This document shows, one piece after another, positions 1 through 8,052 of a DNA stretch of 32,037 bases. Made by a program: the position numbers and the translations under genes. Position 1 is the stretch's first letter; each line of letters begins with the position of its first letter. Location of the stretch: the NCBI GenBank assembly GCA_002440825.1, contig DJVH01000079.1, positions 1-32,037 on the forward strand, written 5' to 3'. The stretch comes from Bacteriovoracaceae bacterium UBA6261 (lineage in GTDB: Bacteria > Bdellovibrionota > Bacteriovoracia > Bacteriovoracales > Bacteriovoracaceae). The notes under the pieces are model-generated. The model was not told the origin of the DNA. It was given only the letters and a program-made list of their open reading frames with translations, and ran no database searches.

Positions 1-257
1 TTGATGAAACGAATAGGCTTAATTTCTTTTTTCATTTGTTCGATTCGTGGAGCTGCGTTTTTCTCAGCTTCAATCGAAATTTCTGTTTTCAGCGCCTTCA
101 CATATTTATCACGTTGAGCTCTTTGCACTTCAGTCTCTTTACAGATTCTTTGAAGAGGATCCGTACAGATAGAAGTATTCTGAGCATAGGCAGAAACACC
201 TGTTGATAATGCAGCCAATGTAACGGCCGTTAATAAAATGTTGCGGGACTTAGACAT
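1..257 (-). CDS. Exported protein of unknown family, C-terminus cut by window edge
   Basis: An open frame runs from ATG at 257 off the left edge, giving 85 codons. The N-terminus is a clear Sec signal peptide (MSKSRNILLTAVTLAALSTG, then VSAYA-QN), so the product is exported. The mature part begins with a short Cys-bounded stretch (ICTDPLQRIC) and continues as a charged, probably helical segment rich in Lys, Glu and Arg. A GGAG Shine-Dalgarno sequence lies 8 nt upstream, which supports the start. I do not recognise the family, and the missing C-terminus may hold its domain. The lipoprotein gene upstream on the same strand is 134 bp away, so the two may or may not share a transcript. Confidence 0.8.
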   Translation of the reverse strand, partial: MSKSRNILLTAVTLAALSTGVSAYAQNTSICTDPLQRICKETEVQRAQRDKYVKALKTEISIEAEKNAAPRIEQMKKEIKPIRFI

Positions 258-391
258 AAAATCAGCTCCAGGTTTGAATGAATACCCCATCATGCCTGAT
301 GGAGAAAAATACTCAACGAGAGCTTCGCGGGGAAGGTAAAAATTATAGGACTGACTAAATAGTTTTCAGACGGGACAGGCTGTTGAAATAA

Positions 392-811
392 CTACTTTTT
401 TTCGTCAGGGTGAGTGGCAGAGATGTACACGTTCCATTCTTTGGCCAGAACTTCGTAGCCTTTAACATAGGCCTGATCCATTTCTCCAAGCATGCGATAA
501 ATAACAACATTTTCTTCAGCGTTTGGAAGTCTGCTTTGGGTACTATTGACGATTTTATTGAGGATTTGACCGTAGAGATTGCACTCTTCATAAACAGTAA
601 TGCAATTAACCGCGCGCGAACTTTCCACAGCTATGGCAATCTCATGCATGCGTTTGTAGTCCGTTTCGGCCAGAAGCTTTTCAATAACCCCTTTTGTAAT
701 GACGGCCTGGCGTGAATATTCACTCAGACTCAACTTCGGCTTTTCAGGCGTGCGGTTGCAGGCAAAAAAAACAAACAGTGTAATTAAAGAAAGGGTGGTC
801 ATTATTTTCAT
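392..811 (-). CDS. Small predicted lipoprotein, unknown function
   Basis: A 139-aa protein whose N-terminus (MKIMTTLSLITLFVFFAC) is a signal peptide ending in a lipobox-like F-F-A-C, so Cys18 would be lipidated and the protein anchored in the envelope. The rest is helical and polar, with two further Cys residues (…NCITVYEEC…) that could pair. A GTG in frame at 847 would lengthen it by 12 residues, but it would place a charged stretch before the signal peptide. ATG at 811 is preferred. There is no Shine-Dalgarno sequence before 811; instead a TATCAT -10-like box (818-823) lies 6 nt upstream, which suggests a leaderless mRNA. The family is not recognised. It is divergent from rlmN. Confidence 0.75.
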   Translation of the reverse strand: MKIMTTLSLITLFVFFACNRTPEKPKLSLSEYSRQAVITKGVIEKLLAETDYKRMHEIAIAVESSRAVNCITVYEECNLYGQILNKIVNSTQSRLPNAEENVVIYRMLGEMDQAYVKGYEVLAKEWNVYISATHPDEKK

Positions 812-919
812 AATTCTATGATAAAGAGAAATCACTTTTGCTGCCACAATTAACTGGAAAATGAGCTTTTTTCCTGTTAGCTGTACCCTACTATTTTGTT
901 TGGACGTCAGGTGAATCTA

Positions 920-1954
920 GTGAAGAATTCTTTTTATCAGTACAGTTTTGATGAGCTCGTTAAAGTTCTCGAGTCAGAAGGCCTGTCTGTTTCAGGAGCC
1001 TCTCTCCTCTTCAACTGGCACTACAAACAAAAGAAAACTGAGCCCTGTACTAAAAACCTTGCCCAATCAACTCAACAATTTCTGAAAGAGCATTTCCTCT
1101 TTGACCTTCCTCAGATTAAAGATATCCATCTCTCCCAGGATGCCACCGTCAAATTTCTCATGGAAATGAAAGATGGCCTGCGAGTAGAAACAGTTCTTAT
1201 TCCTTTTCAAAGCAAGTACACCATCTGCCTTTCCACCCAGGTCGGATGCGCCATGAAATGTTCTTTCTGCTTCACCGGGACGCAGGGATTGAAACGCCAC
1301 CTGGCGACTGAAGAAATCGTGGGTCAATTCATCGTTGCGGATAAATGGCTCCAGGAAAACAGACCAGATGATCACAAATTAAAAAATATCGTCTTCATGG
1401 GTCAGGGCGAGCCTCTGCATAATTTCGATGCCGTCAAAAAATCCTGCGAGATTTTCCTCGATCAACACGGAACTAGTATTGGCATTCAGAAAATTACGGT
1501 TTCGACGGCAGGTTACCTTCCGGGCCTCGAGCGCTGGAAAGAAGAAATGCCACTGGTGAATATTGCGCTTTCGTTCCACTCTCCTTTTACAGAAAAAAGA
1601 AATAAACTTATTCCAATCAACCAGCGCTACCCTCTCAGCGATGTTTTAAATTATTTAAAAAGCATTCCACTTCAGCGCAAGCAGTATGTGATTTATGAAT
1701 ATTTATTGATCAAAGATTTTAATGATGGTGAAGAGGATGCAAAAGCGACAGCTGAACTTTTAAAGGATCATCAGTCGATCGTAAACCTCATTCCCTTTAA
1801 TCCGTTTCCAGGATCAGAGTATCAGCGCCCTGAACCGGAAGCAGTCGAAAAGTTTCAAAAAATTTTTTCCGACTATAAAATTCCTGCACTGATCAGAGGA
1901 ACCAAAGGCGACGATATTCTCGCCGCCTGCGGACAGCTCAACACTAAAGCTTAA
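920..1954 (+). CDS. rlmN: 23S rRNA (adenine-2503-C2)-methyltransferase, RlmN/Cfr family radical SAM enzyme
   Basis: RlmN methylates C2 of A2503 in 23S rRNA (and A37 of some tRNAs) using radical SAM chemistry in the cytoplasm. The 344-aa product has the CxxxCxxC iron-sulfur motif (CAMKCSFC, Cys110/114/117), the following GTQG stretch, a GQGEPL motif, and the C-terminal DDILAACGQL in which Cys337 corresponds to the methyl-carrying Cys355 of the E. coli enzyme. The length is slightly short of the E. coli protein (384). A TTG at 896 is also in frame, but the GTG at 920 has an AGGTGA Shine-Dalgarno sequence 5 nt upstream and is the better start. The 3' end overlaps the convergent ClC gene by 11 bp. 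RlmN is favoured over Cfr because this is core chromosome, but the motifs alone do not fully separate the two. Confidence 0.93.
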   Translation: MKNSFYQYSFDELVKVLESEGLSVSGASLLFNWHYKQKKTEPCTKNLAQSTQQFLKEHFLFDLPQIKDIHLSQDATVKFLMEMKDGLRVETVLIPFQSKYTICLSTQVGCAMKCSFCFTGTQGLKRHLATEEIVGQFIVADKWLQENRPDDHKLKNIVFMGQGEPLHNFDAVKKSCEIFLDQHGTSIGIQKITVSTAGYLPGLERWKEEMPLVNIALSFHSPFTEKRNKLIPINQRYPLSDVLNYLKSIPLQRKQYVIYEYLLIKDFNDGEEDAKATAELLKDHQSIVNLIPFNPFPGSEYQRPEPEAVEKFQKIFSDYKIPALIRGTKGDDILAACGQLNTKA

Positions 1955-3269
1955 CGTGAAAGTATTCTGAAGGGACATGCTTGCCTCTTCTCGCTAATTT
2001 CTCTGTCATGATGGTTTCTTCCATAAACATAAGCGAAATAAGATAAGCAGCGCTGTTGCCTAAAAGCAATGGAGCAATTCCCACAGCGATTCCTGTTGCT
2101 TCAAAAGCAAAAACGGTGGACGTAAGCACGGCTCTCGTGGCTCCGGTGAACATGGCCGACATTCCCACCAGTGCGCAAATTTCAGGACTAACTTGTAACT
2201 GTGGAAAAAAATTATTGGTGATAATTCCGATGATGAGTCCCACTGAACTTCCGAAAGTTAAAAGAGGAGCCAGAGTTCCTCCTGACGTCCCACTTCCCAA
2301 AGCTATAACCCATGAAAGAAGCTTCCAGAAAAGAAGAAGACAAGCACTTCCCAGCAATAGTTTGGCATGAAGAGCATCGGTAATATTAAAATAACCTACA
2401 CCTAAACTTCGCGGTTCAATCAATCCAATGGCGCCGACACCAATTCCTCCGATCGCTGGCCAATACATCCAGTGCACCGGCAGTTTTTCAAAAACATCTT
2501 CTACAAGAAAAACTAATTTTGAAAAAACACATGCAGCAAATCCGGCGACAACTCCTGTAAATAAATAAACCGAAATATTTTCATTTAACACAAGCGGAAT
2601 ATGATCCATTTCAAAAACCGGCCTTCCCGATCCAAGCGCCAGCTTCATGGTAAAAGCTGTGCCTACTGCAACAGCAACGGGAACAAATGTTGAAGCACTA
2701 AATTCAAAAAGAAGAAGCTCAATACTGATAAGAATAGCTGAGAGAGGAGTTCCAAATATAGCAGTCATCCCAGCGGCTGCTCCGGCGGCCAGAAGAATTT
2801 TGCGATCGCGAGATTCAAATGTTCCGTGACGTCCTATCCATGAACCGAGTGAAGCCCCTGTCGCAATGATCGGCCCCTCTGCACCAAAGGGTCCGCCACT
2901 TCCAATTGCTATGGCCGAAGCCAGTGGCTTCAAAAAGGTGATTCTTCTTGGAATTTTACTGTCGCCGTAGAGAATTTTTTCCATTGCTTCAGGAATTCCG
3001 TGGCCTCTGATCCCGGCACTTCCAAAACGTGCAATGACCCCCACAATGATTCCGCCTATAACGGGAATAAAAAGATAATATAGGTGCTGACCGTTCAGTC
3101 CCGGATGGATCTCTTCAAAAGAAAACTTCTGCTGGTAAAAAAGATTCGTAAAAAAAGCAATTCCTGCGAGTAGACACTTCGCTACAAAGTAGGCCATGAC
3201 TCCGATCACTGCTGACGAAAAACACAAATACCAAAGCTTTCTGCCATTAACAGAATTTTTTAAATACAT
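1944..3269 (-). CDS. ClC-family chloride channel or Cl-/H+ antiporter, no CBS domains
   Basis: A 441-aa integral membrane protein with the ClC selectivity motifs in order: GHGIPEAM (about residue 90, the GSGIPE helix motif), GSGGPFGAEGP (about 124-134, containing the gating glutamate of the GxEGP motif, near Glu131) and GSGTSGGTLAPLL in the second half (the GGxxAP motif). Many hydrophobic helices span the whole length. There is no C-terminal CBS pair, as in short bacterial ClCs. Retention of the gating Glu is compatible with antiport; the proton-side glutamate and the pore Tyr could not be placed, so channel or exchanger is left open. An ATG at 3284 is in frame, but the ATG at 3269 has a GGAG 9 nt upstream and is chosen. 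It is convergent with rlmN, with an 11-bp overlap. Confidence 0.9.
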   Translation of the reverse strand: MYLKNSVNGRKLWYLCFSSAVIGVMAYFVAKCLLAGIAFFTNLFYQQKFSFEEIHPGLNGQHLYYLFIPVIGGIIVGVIARFGSAGIRGHGIPEAMEKILYGDSKIPRRITFLKPLASAIAIGSGGPFGAEGPIIATGASLGSWIGRHGTFESRDRKILLAAGAAAGMTAIFGTPLSAILISIELLLFEFSASTFVPVAVAVGTAFTMKLALGSGRPVFEMDHIPLVLNENISVYLFTGVVAGFAACVFSKLVFLVEDVFEKLPVHWMYWPAIGGIGVGAIGLIEPRSLGVGYFNITDALHAKLLLGSACLLLFWKLLSWVIALGSGTSGGTLAPLLTFGSSVGLIIGIITNNFFPQLQVSPEICALVGMSAMFTGATRAVLTSTVFAFEATGIAVGIAPLLLGNSAAYLISLMFMEETIMTEKLARRGKHVPSEYFHVKL

Positions 3270-3378
3270 TTTTTTGCACTCCATTTTTTTTTACAGATTG
3301 AATCCGAAATGAAGTATTAGCAATGGATGTTGCATCGAAACGGAGCGTTGAAAATTACGTTTAAAACTACGTCTAAAA

Positions 3379-4302
3379 CTAATTGAAGAGTAAATAATTC
3401 CACAAGGGAACAGTGATAAATGAAAGCGGAATGCTTATCCCCACCATTAGATTCGCTAGCTCCGTATCCAGGTGGTATTCGGCTGCGACAATCGCAGAAG
3501 TAATCATTGTTGCCATCGCAGACTCAAGAATAATTACCTGAGCTTCTAGACCGTCAAGCTTAAGAAGTTTTAGATAAAAGAAACTAAAAAATATTGGGAT
3601 GAAAATTAGTTTAAAAATTAAACCGATTGAAAGGGGAAGAAGTCTTTTACGGATAAGTTTCCAGTCGAGTTTTAAATTGAATCCCACTGAAAAAAGCGCC
3701 AATGGAATTAAAGTTGCTGAAATTTTTTCAAATGCGCCTGAAAAAAATGAATAACCAATGAGGCCGGTCTTTGCCCAGAGAATGGAAACAATCAAAGCGA
3801 TAAAAGGAGGAAAGCTGAAAACTCTTTTTACAATTGTTGATGAAGAAACGTTTTGTCCGGAATAAAAAGCTGCTGCTATAAGGCCGAATGTAGGCAGCAC
3901 AAGAAAACTCCCTGGCTGGTCAACAAGAATGCCTATAGGAATGGCTTCCGGGCCTATCAGGGCCTCCAGAAGGGGAAAGCCTACAAAGGATGTGTTTCCC
4001 AGTCCTGCCGTCAGCACCAAAGCTCCAGTAGTTGCAGGAGTCCAATTAAATTTCTTTGCTAAAAAATTGATACAAACTAAAGAGAGAAAGAACGTCAACC
4101 ATGCCATAATAACAGGCATCCACCAATTCCCGCTCAGTTGTATGCCTGAGACCAGTTTTGGAAATTGCGCCAAGACAAGTGAAGGTAAAGATATAAAAAT
4201 TATATATGGATTGATGGCCGCCGCTGTATGAGAAAAATTCTTGTTTCTGCGAAAAAAAATTCCCATCATTCCACAGATAAAGATTACGATAAAATTGTTC
4301 AT
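3379..4302 (-). CDS. AEC-family permease (auxin efflux carrier-like transporter)
   Basis: A 307-aa protein made almost entirely of hydrophobic segments (about ten predicted helices), the usual size for bacterial AEC transporters. The central stretch GLGNTSFVGFPLLEALIG followed by GILVDQPGSF matches the conserved NxxFxGxP region of this family. The C-terminal half contains the second repeat, with a long loop after about residue 215. Family members export or import small organic anions such as malate or malonate, but the substrate cannot be read from sequence. There is no good Shine-Dalgarno sequence before ATG 4302. The gene is divergent from the response regulator, and the 113-bp AT-rich gap must hold both promoters. 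The family call is secure; the substrate is unknown. Confidence 0.85.
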   Translation of the reverse strand: MNNFIVIFICGMMGIFFRRNKNFSHTAAAINPYIIFISLPSLVLAQFPKLVSGIQLSGNWWMPVIMAWLTFFLSLVCINFLAKKFNWTPATTGALVLTAGLGNTSFVGFPLLEALIGPEAIPIGILVDQPGSFLVLPTFGLIAAAFYSGQNVSSSTIVKRVFSFPPFIALIVSILWAKTGLIGYSFFSGAFEKISATLIPLALFSVGFNLKLDWKLIRKRLLPLSIGLIFKLIFIPIFFSFFYLKLLKLDGLEAQVIILESAMATMITSAIVAAEYHLDTELANLMVGISIPLSFITVPLWNYLLFN

Positions 4303-4352
4303 GAAATAATTTTAATAGAAGACTTGTAAATAATTGTAAATATTATTTTTTA

Positions 4353-4381
4353 TTGGACATAAATGGCGTTTGGGCTATAGT
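4353..4381 (+). promoter_or_regulatory. Putative sigma-70 promoter of the response regulator gene
   Basis: TTGGAC (4353-4358), a 17-bp spacer, then TATAGT (4376-4381). The -10 box matches consensus at 5 of 6 positions and the -35 box is weak (TTG only). The predicted start near 4388 leaves a leader of about 28 nt before ATG 4416. Confidence 0.5.
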
Positions 4382-4415
4382 CATTAGTTATACAAACCAT
4401 ACGAGAATATGACAA

Positions 4416-5120
4416 ATGAATACGATGAAAAAAATTCTGATAATTGATGATGATATCGAATTGAATGATTTGTTGAGAGATTTTTTATCTAAACATAGTT
4501 TCGAAGTCTTTACAGCAACTCATCCAAATGATGGCCTTGATTTATTCAACAAACATCAACCGCACTTGATTGTTCTTGATATTATGCTGCCTGGAAAAAC
4601 TGGATTTGATGTCTGTAAAGAAATCAGAGAAACATCAAAAGTTCCTATCATCATTCTCTCTGCTCGAGGAGCGCTTGATGATCGTCTTGCTGGTCTTGAT
4701 CTTGGGGCAGATGATTACATGCCTAAGCCGTATGAACCTCGCGAACTCGTTGCGCGCATTCAATCTGTTTTGAGAAGAACAGATAATTATAAGCTCGGGC
4801 CTGACAGTAAAATCCTCAGATCAAACGATCTTATCATCGACATGAACAAAGCTTCCGTTTCTCTTGCAGGAAGTCCGCTTGAGCTGACGACAATGGAATT
4901 TGAAATGCTTTGTCTCTTCATGCAGAATCCAGGCGTGACACTTTCCCGTGAACAAGTTGTCGATAAGCTTCGTGGAATTGAATGGGATAGTATTGATAGA
5001 ACGATCGACGTTCTCATCAGTCGACTGAGGTCTAAGCTAAAAGACGATGTGAAGAATCCTAAATTTCTTAAAACGATCTGGGGAAGCGGTTACCGCTTTG
5101 TAGGTGAAGTCGCTAACTAA
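4416..5120 (+). CDS. OmpR/PhoB-family response regulator, no adjacent kinase
   Basis: A 234-aa two-domain transcription factor. The receiver domain (residues 5-119) has the acidic cluster D11-D12-D13, phospho-acceptor Asp55 (in VLDIMLPG), the switch Ser82 and the conserved Lys104 (KPYEPREL). The C-terminal winged-helix DNA-binding domain (about 135-232) has the LTTMEFEML entry helix and ends with WGSGYRF, typical of the OmpR class. It should bind DNA as a phosphorylated dimer. No histidine kinase lies on either side, so its partner is elsewhere. A second ATG at 4425 is an alternative start; neither has a strong Shine-Dalgarno sequence. The stop codon overlaps the convergent exported-protein gene by 4 bp inside a perfect hairpin. 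Confidence 0.92.
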   Translation: MNTMKKILIIDDDIELNDLLRDFLSKHSFEVFTATHPNDGLDLFNKHQPHLIVLDIMLPGKTGFDVCKEIRETSKVPIIILSARGALDDRLAGLDLGADDYMPKPYEPRELVARIQSVLRRTDNYKLGPDSKILRSNDLIIDMNKASVSLAGSPLELTTMEFEMLCLFMQNPGVTLSREQVVDKLRGIEWDSIDRTIDVLISRLRSKLKDDVKNPKFLKTIWGSGYRFVGEVAN

Positions 5121-5131
5121 GGGTTAGCGAC
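5109..5131. terminator. Perfect hairpin spanning both stop codons of a convergent gene pair
   Basis: GTCGCTAAC (5109-5117), loop TAAGG, GTTAGCGAC (5123-5131): a perfect 9-bp stem. It contains the TAA of the response regulator and the TAG of the opposing gene. There is no clear U-tract on either strand, so it may act as a weak bidirectional terminator or mRNA 3'-end stabiliser. Both genes read Val-Ala-Asn through the stem. Confidence 0.55.
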
Positions 5132-5563
5132 AGCTCTTCTGAATAATCTGCCTGTAATTTCGTAAATCACAATCATATTTCTGTCATACCATGTTTCCAC
5201 ATAGTCCATGTGATTTCCTTCGTACGTTACTTCAGTCACAATCTTCACTTCATCACTGTACTCTTCTTCAAGATGCAGACGAGTGTCTGTGATTGTTCCG
5301 ACAATTTTATCGTCGACTAAAAGATTGTTACCACGTTTTACCCATTCGCCTGGAGCGACATCCAGTGCCACCATCTGACAGTCAAAATAACCACCATGTC
5401 TGACCAGAAGACCGTTCGATTCTTCGAAGTTTAATTTCATGGAGTAGCAATGAGTGCCGGCCCCTTCGTAAGTCCAGTCCCCCCATCCGGTCCACTGACC
5501 TGTGATGTTGGCGAACGCAGCTGTGCTTAAAAATAAAGCCGCAAGAGAGATAAATTTTTTCAT
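5117..5563 (-). CDS. Small exported protein, unknown function
   Basis: A 148-aa protein with a clear Sec signal peptide (MKKFISLAALFLSTAAFA, then NITG). The mature part is rich in aromatic residues and predicted beta structure (ITGQWTGWGDWTYEG near its start), with a possible disulfide between the Cys residues of GTHCYSM and YFDCQM. The early G-x-W-x-G pattern recalls lipocalin-like barrels, but similarity is too weak for a call. The frame is open upstream to 5707, but that part overlaps udk, and the signal peptide fixes the start at 5563. It begins 13 bp after the udk stop, so it is probably the last gene of the uracil operon transcript, with no obvious functional link to it. Confidence 0.78.
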   Translation of the reverse strand: MKKFISLAALFLSTAAFANITGQWTGWGDWTYEGAGTHCYSMKLNFEESNGLLVRHGGYFDCQMVALDVAPGEWVKRGNNLLVDDKIVGTITDTRLHLEEEYSDEVKIVTEVTYEGNHMDYVETWYDRNMIVIYEITGRLFRRAVANP

Positions 5564-5576
5564 TTTGGATTTCCCG

Positions 5577-6185
5577 TCAAATGCATAATTTTTTAGTGAA
5601 AGCCTGTAGCGCTTCACTATACTCTCCCAGATCGCAAACGACGGTCTGGGCGTGAACCTTTGAAGGTTGCACGAAGAGATCATGCATAGGACGGACTTGA
5701 AGGTCAAATTGTTTTTTTACTCCGTCTGGTGTTCTTCCTCTCTCAACCACATCTCTTTCAAGTCTGCGCTGAAAGCGAAGTTCTTCCGGAGTATCGAAAA
5801 AAACCGCTTCATCAAGCTCTGCGCGCACTACCGCTGAATCCAGAATGAGAATACCATCGACGAGAATAATTTTTTTGGGATCGCAGGTAATCGTTTTTTG
5901 AAGTCGTTTGTGTGTGGCAAATTCATAGATTGGAACTTCGATACTCTTGCCTTGCTTTAGACGGGCCAGCCCTTCAGCTAAAAGATCGAAATCGAGACTG
6001 CTAGGATGATCGAAATTAACGGAACCACCATCACCGTCGAAGCGGTGAGATTGATCGATGTAATAATTGTCCTGATAAAGAATCGTACAATGCTTGTCAC
6101 CGAGAATGCGATGGAGCTCCCGGGCAAAATATGTTTTGCCCGATCCGCTCCCACCTGCTACGCCTATGATGTATGGTCTTTCCAT
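5577..6185 (-). CDS. udk: Uridine/cytidine kinase
   Basis: Phosphorylates uridine or cytidine to UMP or CMP with ATP or GTP in pyrimidine salvage. The 202-aa protein starts with the Walker A P-loop AGGSGSGKT (residues 10-18), followed by YQDNYY (the conserved substrate-binding Asp region), the INFDHPxSLD-type motif (here VNFDHPSSLDFDLL) and the lid Arg cluster RRLERDVVERGR near residues 160-171. The length is typical of bacterial Udk (about 210). The gene starts 2 bp after upp in the same operon. Placed beside urc1/urc4/upp it would bring uridine, alongside uracil, into the UMP pool that the URC route is thought to degrade. Confidence 0.92.
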   Translation of the reverse strand: MERPYIIGVAGGSGSGKTYFARELHRILGDKHCTILYQDNYYIDQSHRFDGDGGSVNFDHPSSLDFDLLAEGLARLKQGKSIEVPIYEFATHKRLQKTITCDPKKIILVDGILILDSAVVRAELDEAVFFDTPEELRFQRRLERDVVERGRTPDGVKKQFDLQVRPMHDLFVQPSKVHAQTVVCDLGEYSEALQAFTKKLCI

Positions 6186-6187
6186 TT

Positions 6188-6817
6188 TTACTTCGTTTGG
6201 AACAATCTATCCCCGGCATCACCAAGACCCGGAACCAGATAGCCCGATTCATTCATTTCTTGTTCTATATTTACCGTAAAAATCTCCACATCGGGGTGGA
6301 AGTGTAAAACTTTCTCTAAACCAATTCTGCTTGCCAGAATGCTTAATACCTTGATCTTACCTACGTCGTATTGTTTTAAGCGGTCAATGGCGGCCACAAT
6401 AGTGTCTGCAGTGGCAATCAGAGGATCGCAAAGAAGAATATCCTTTCCTTTGATGTTCTCAGGCATTTTGAAATAGTACTCCACCGTGTTGTGGATAAAT
6501 TTATCTCTGTAAATGCCGATATAACCCGCGCTTGAAATGGGAATCATGGAAAGAACCGCATCGAGCATTCCGTTTCCAGCTCTCATGATTGAAACGACAA
6601 CCGGTGGATGGATAATTCTGGCCGTCGTTGTTTTAGCAATCGGTGTTTCAATCGAAACGTTTTCTGTAAGCTTCCAGTCTCTCATTGCTTCATAAGCGAG
6701 AATTCTGGAAATTTCCTTAACAAGTTCTCTGAACTCATTTGAATTTGTGTTCTTATCGCGAAGGTAACCCAGTTTATGCTTTAAAAGCGGGTGTTCAATT
6801 ACTGTTACGTTTTTCAC
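6188..6817 (-). CDS. upp: Uracil phosphoribosyltransferase
   Basis: Makes UMP from uracil and PRPP. Starting at GTG 6817, which has GGAG 6 nt upstream, the protein is 209 aa, the normal UPRT length, and begins VKNVTVIEHPLLKHKLGYLRDKNT-like, as the family does. A GTG at 6841 is also in frame but lacks a ribosome site. Motifs: the SIMRAGNGMLDAVL stretch (about 76-89), YRD near 103, the PRPP loop CDPLIATAD (about 130-138) and the uracil-binding GYLVPGLGDAGDR (about 192-204). The PRPP loop differs from the usual bacterial DPMLATGGS by having ADT in place of GGS. The gene lies between urc4 (26 bp upstream) and udk; in the yeast URC pathway a UPRT (URC6) performs the first step. Confidence 0.92.
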   Translation of the reverse strand: MKNVTVIEHPLLKHKLGYLRDKNTNSNEFRELVKEISRILAYEAMRDWKLTENVSIETPIAKTTTARIIHPPVVVSIMRAGNGMLDAVLSMIPISSAGYIGIYRDKFIHNTVEYYFKMPENIKGKDILLCDPLIATADTIVAAIDRLKQYDVGKIKVLSILASRIGLEKVLHFHPDVEIFTVNIEQEMNESGYLVPGLGDAGDRLFQTK

Positions 6818-6843
6818 AATCGTCTCCGTTTTATCATTCACTA

Positions 6844-8052
6844 TTAGAAAACTGTTCCGTCACTATCGATTTTCAGAGGAGGAGAGCTGTCTGCGCGAAG
6901 AGCTTTCGCCGCTTTCCTTCCTGCCCACCATGTGCCGCCTTCAAGAACTTTTGCCAGAGGAAATTCAGTTGCAGACTTATTCAGCTTCTTTTGAACTTCT
7001 GCTCCGATTCTGTCGAGAAGAGCAATCGTGAGTCCACGCCATTCAATCAAGACTTCTGAATCTGGTCTATGAGATACATCAAGTAATTTTGTATCAGTCA
7101 TAGTGATCAAACCAAGATCAAGCAATAAGCCACCGTTTCTGTATTCAGCAAGTCCGGTTAATTGATCGACGTCTGTAATGGTAAAGCCTGCTTCCATTAG
7201 AGGCTCGCATAATGAATAAGTCATCCATTGCGAAAGTTTGTGGAAAGCTGCAAGGCCTCCAGGGACTTTTTCATATGGCCAGATATCACCGAGATTAACT
7301 CCCGCGACTCTCACTCTTCCCGGCCAGATTTCTCCAAGACCGTCGAGCACAGCTCTTAACAACTGAGGACCTGAAAAAGATTTTCCGTAGCGGTTATTGA
7401 GATAATCAACAAGACTTCCTGGTCTTCCACCTGGGAATAAATCTTTTTTCTCTGCGACTGTCGCACCGAGATTTTTAAGAAGAGAAAGTCTTCCTTCAAC
7501 GCCGATCAAAGGATTGGCAGGACTGACCTGGAAGGCTTCGCTCAGCTTTTCTTTTGATAAGTGCTGAAGGCCTTCAGCTGTCGCTTTCAAGCTACCATCG
7601 TGAGAAAGAGCCCCGCTCATAAAGAGATAGAAGCTTGCGACTCCTAAACCTTCAGAGCGGTTGAAACTTTTTCCAGAGCTCTTTTCATTGTACTTCCACT
7701 CGGCTCCCGCTCCCGCATCAAGGAGAACAGATGTGATGACGAGATCGAGTTTTGTTCTTGCTTTTTCCAGGGCATCTTCTGATTTCAATTTTTCATCGAG
7801 ATCGGCGACGCGATTGATTCCGCCTACTCTGAAATGTCCCCAGCGAGAATGAAAAGGAATTTCAAGTGACGGATAATTTTCCTTAATGACATCAATGACG
7901 TATTCAACGACTGAGTTGAATTTATCCTGATGATAAGTAAAATGTGTTTTCCCGTTTTTAGTCAGATCAAAAATCGCTTCAGCACTTTGTCTGATCGCAT
8001 GCGGCGACAAAAGGAAGTCGAGATCTTTTTCTGTGTAATTATTTTTATTCAT
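6844..8052 (-). CDS. urc4: URC4-like protein (DUF1688), uracil catabolism
   Basis: A 402-aa protein that matches the DUF1688 family along its whole length. Recognisable family stretches are FHSRWGHF near residue 63, LDAGAGAEWKY near 110, RSEGLGVASFYLF near 134, NPLIGVEGR near 182, PGGLAAFHKLSQWMTYSL near 265, LTGLAEYRNGGLLLDLG near 305 and the C-terminal FPLAKVLEGGTWWAGR. Yeast URC4, a member of this family, is required for growth on uracil or uridine as nitrogen source by the URC pathway; its exact reaction is not settled to my knowledge. The start is ATG 8052; a TTG one codon upstream is also possible, with AAGGA nearby. The gene overlaps the urc1 stop by 8 bp, consistent with translational coupling. 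No signal peptide: cytoplasmic. Confidence 0.9.
   Translation of the reverse strand: MNKNNYTEKDLDFLLSPHAIRQSAEAIFDLTKNGKTHFTYHQDKFNSVVEYVIDVIKENYPSLEIPFHSRWGHFRVGGINRVADLDEKLKSEDALEKARTKLDLVITSVLLDAGAGAEWKYNEKSSGKSFNRSEGLGVASFYLFMSGALSHDGSLKATAEGLQHLSKEKLSEAFQVSPANPLIGVEGRLSLLKNLGATVAEKKDLFPGGRPGSLVDYLNNRYGKSFSGPQLLRAVLDGLGEIWPGRVRVAGVNLGDIWPYEKVPGGLAAFHKLSQWMTYSLCEPLMEAGFTITDVDQLTGLAEYRNGGLLLDLGLITMTDTKLLDVSHRPDSEVLIEWRGLTIALLDRIGAEVQKKLNKSATEFPLAKVLEGGTWWAGRKAAKALRADSSPPLKIDSDGTVF

Noticed and set aside
287..302. Inverted repeat CCATCA-TGCC-TGATGG between two minus-strand genes
   Set aside because: Only a 6-bp stem with no T-run and no clear relation to a promoter; could be chance.
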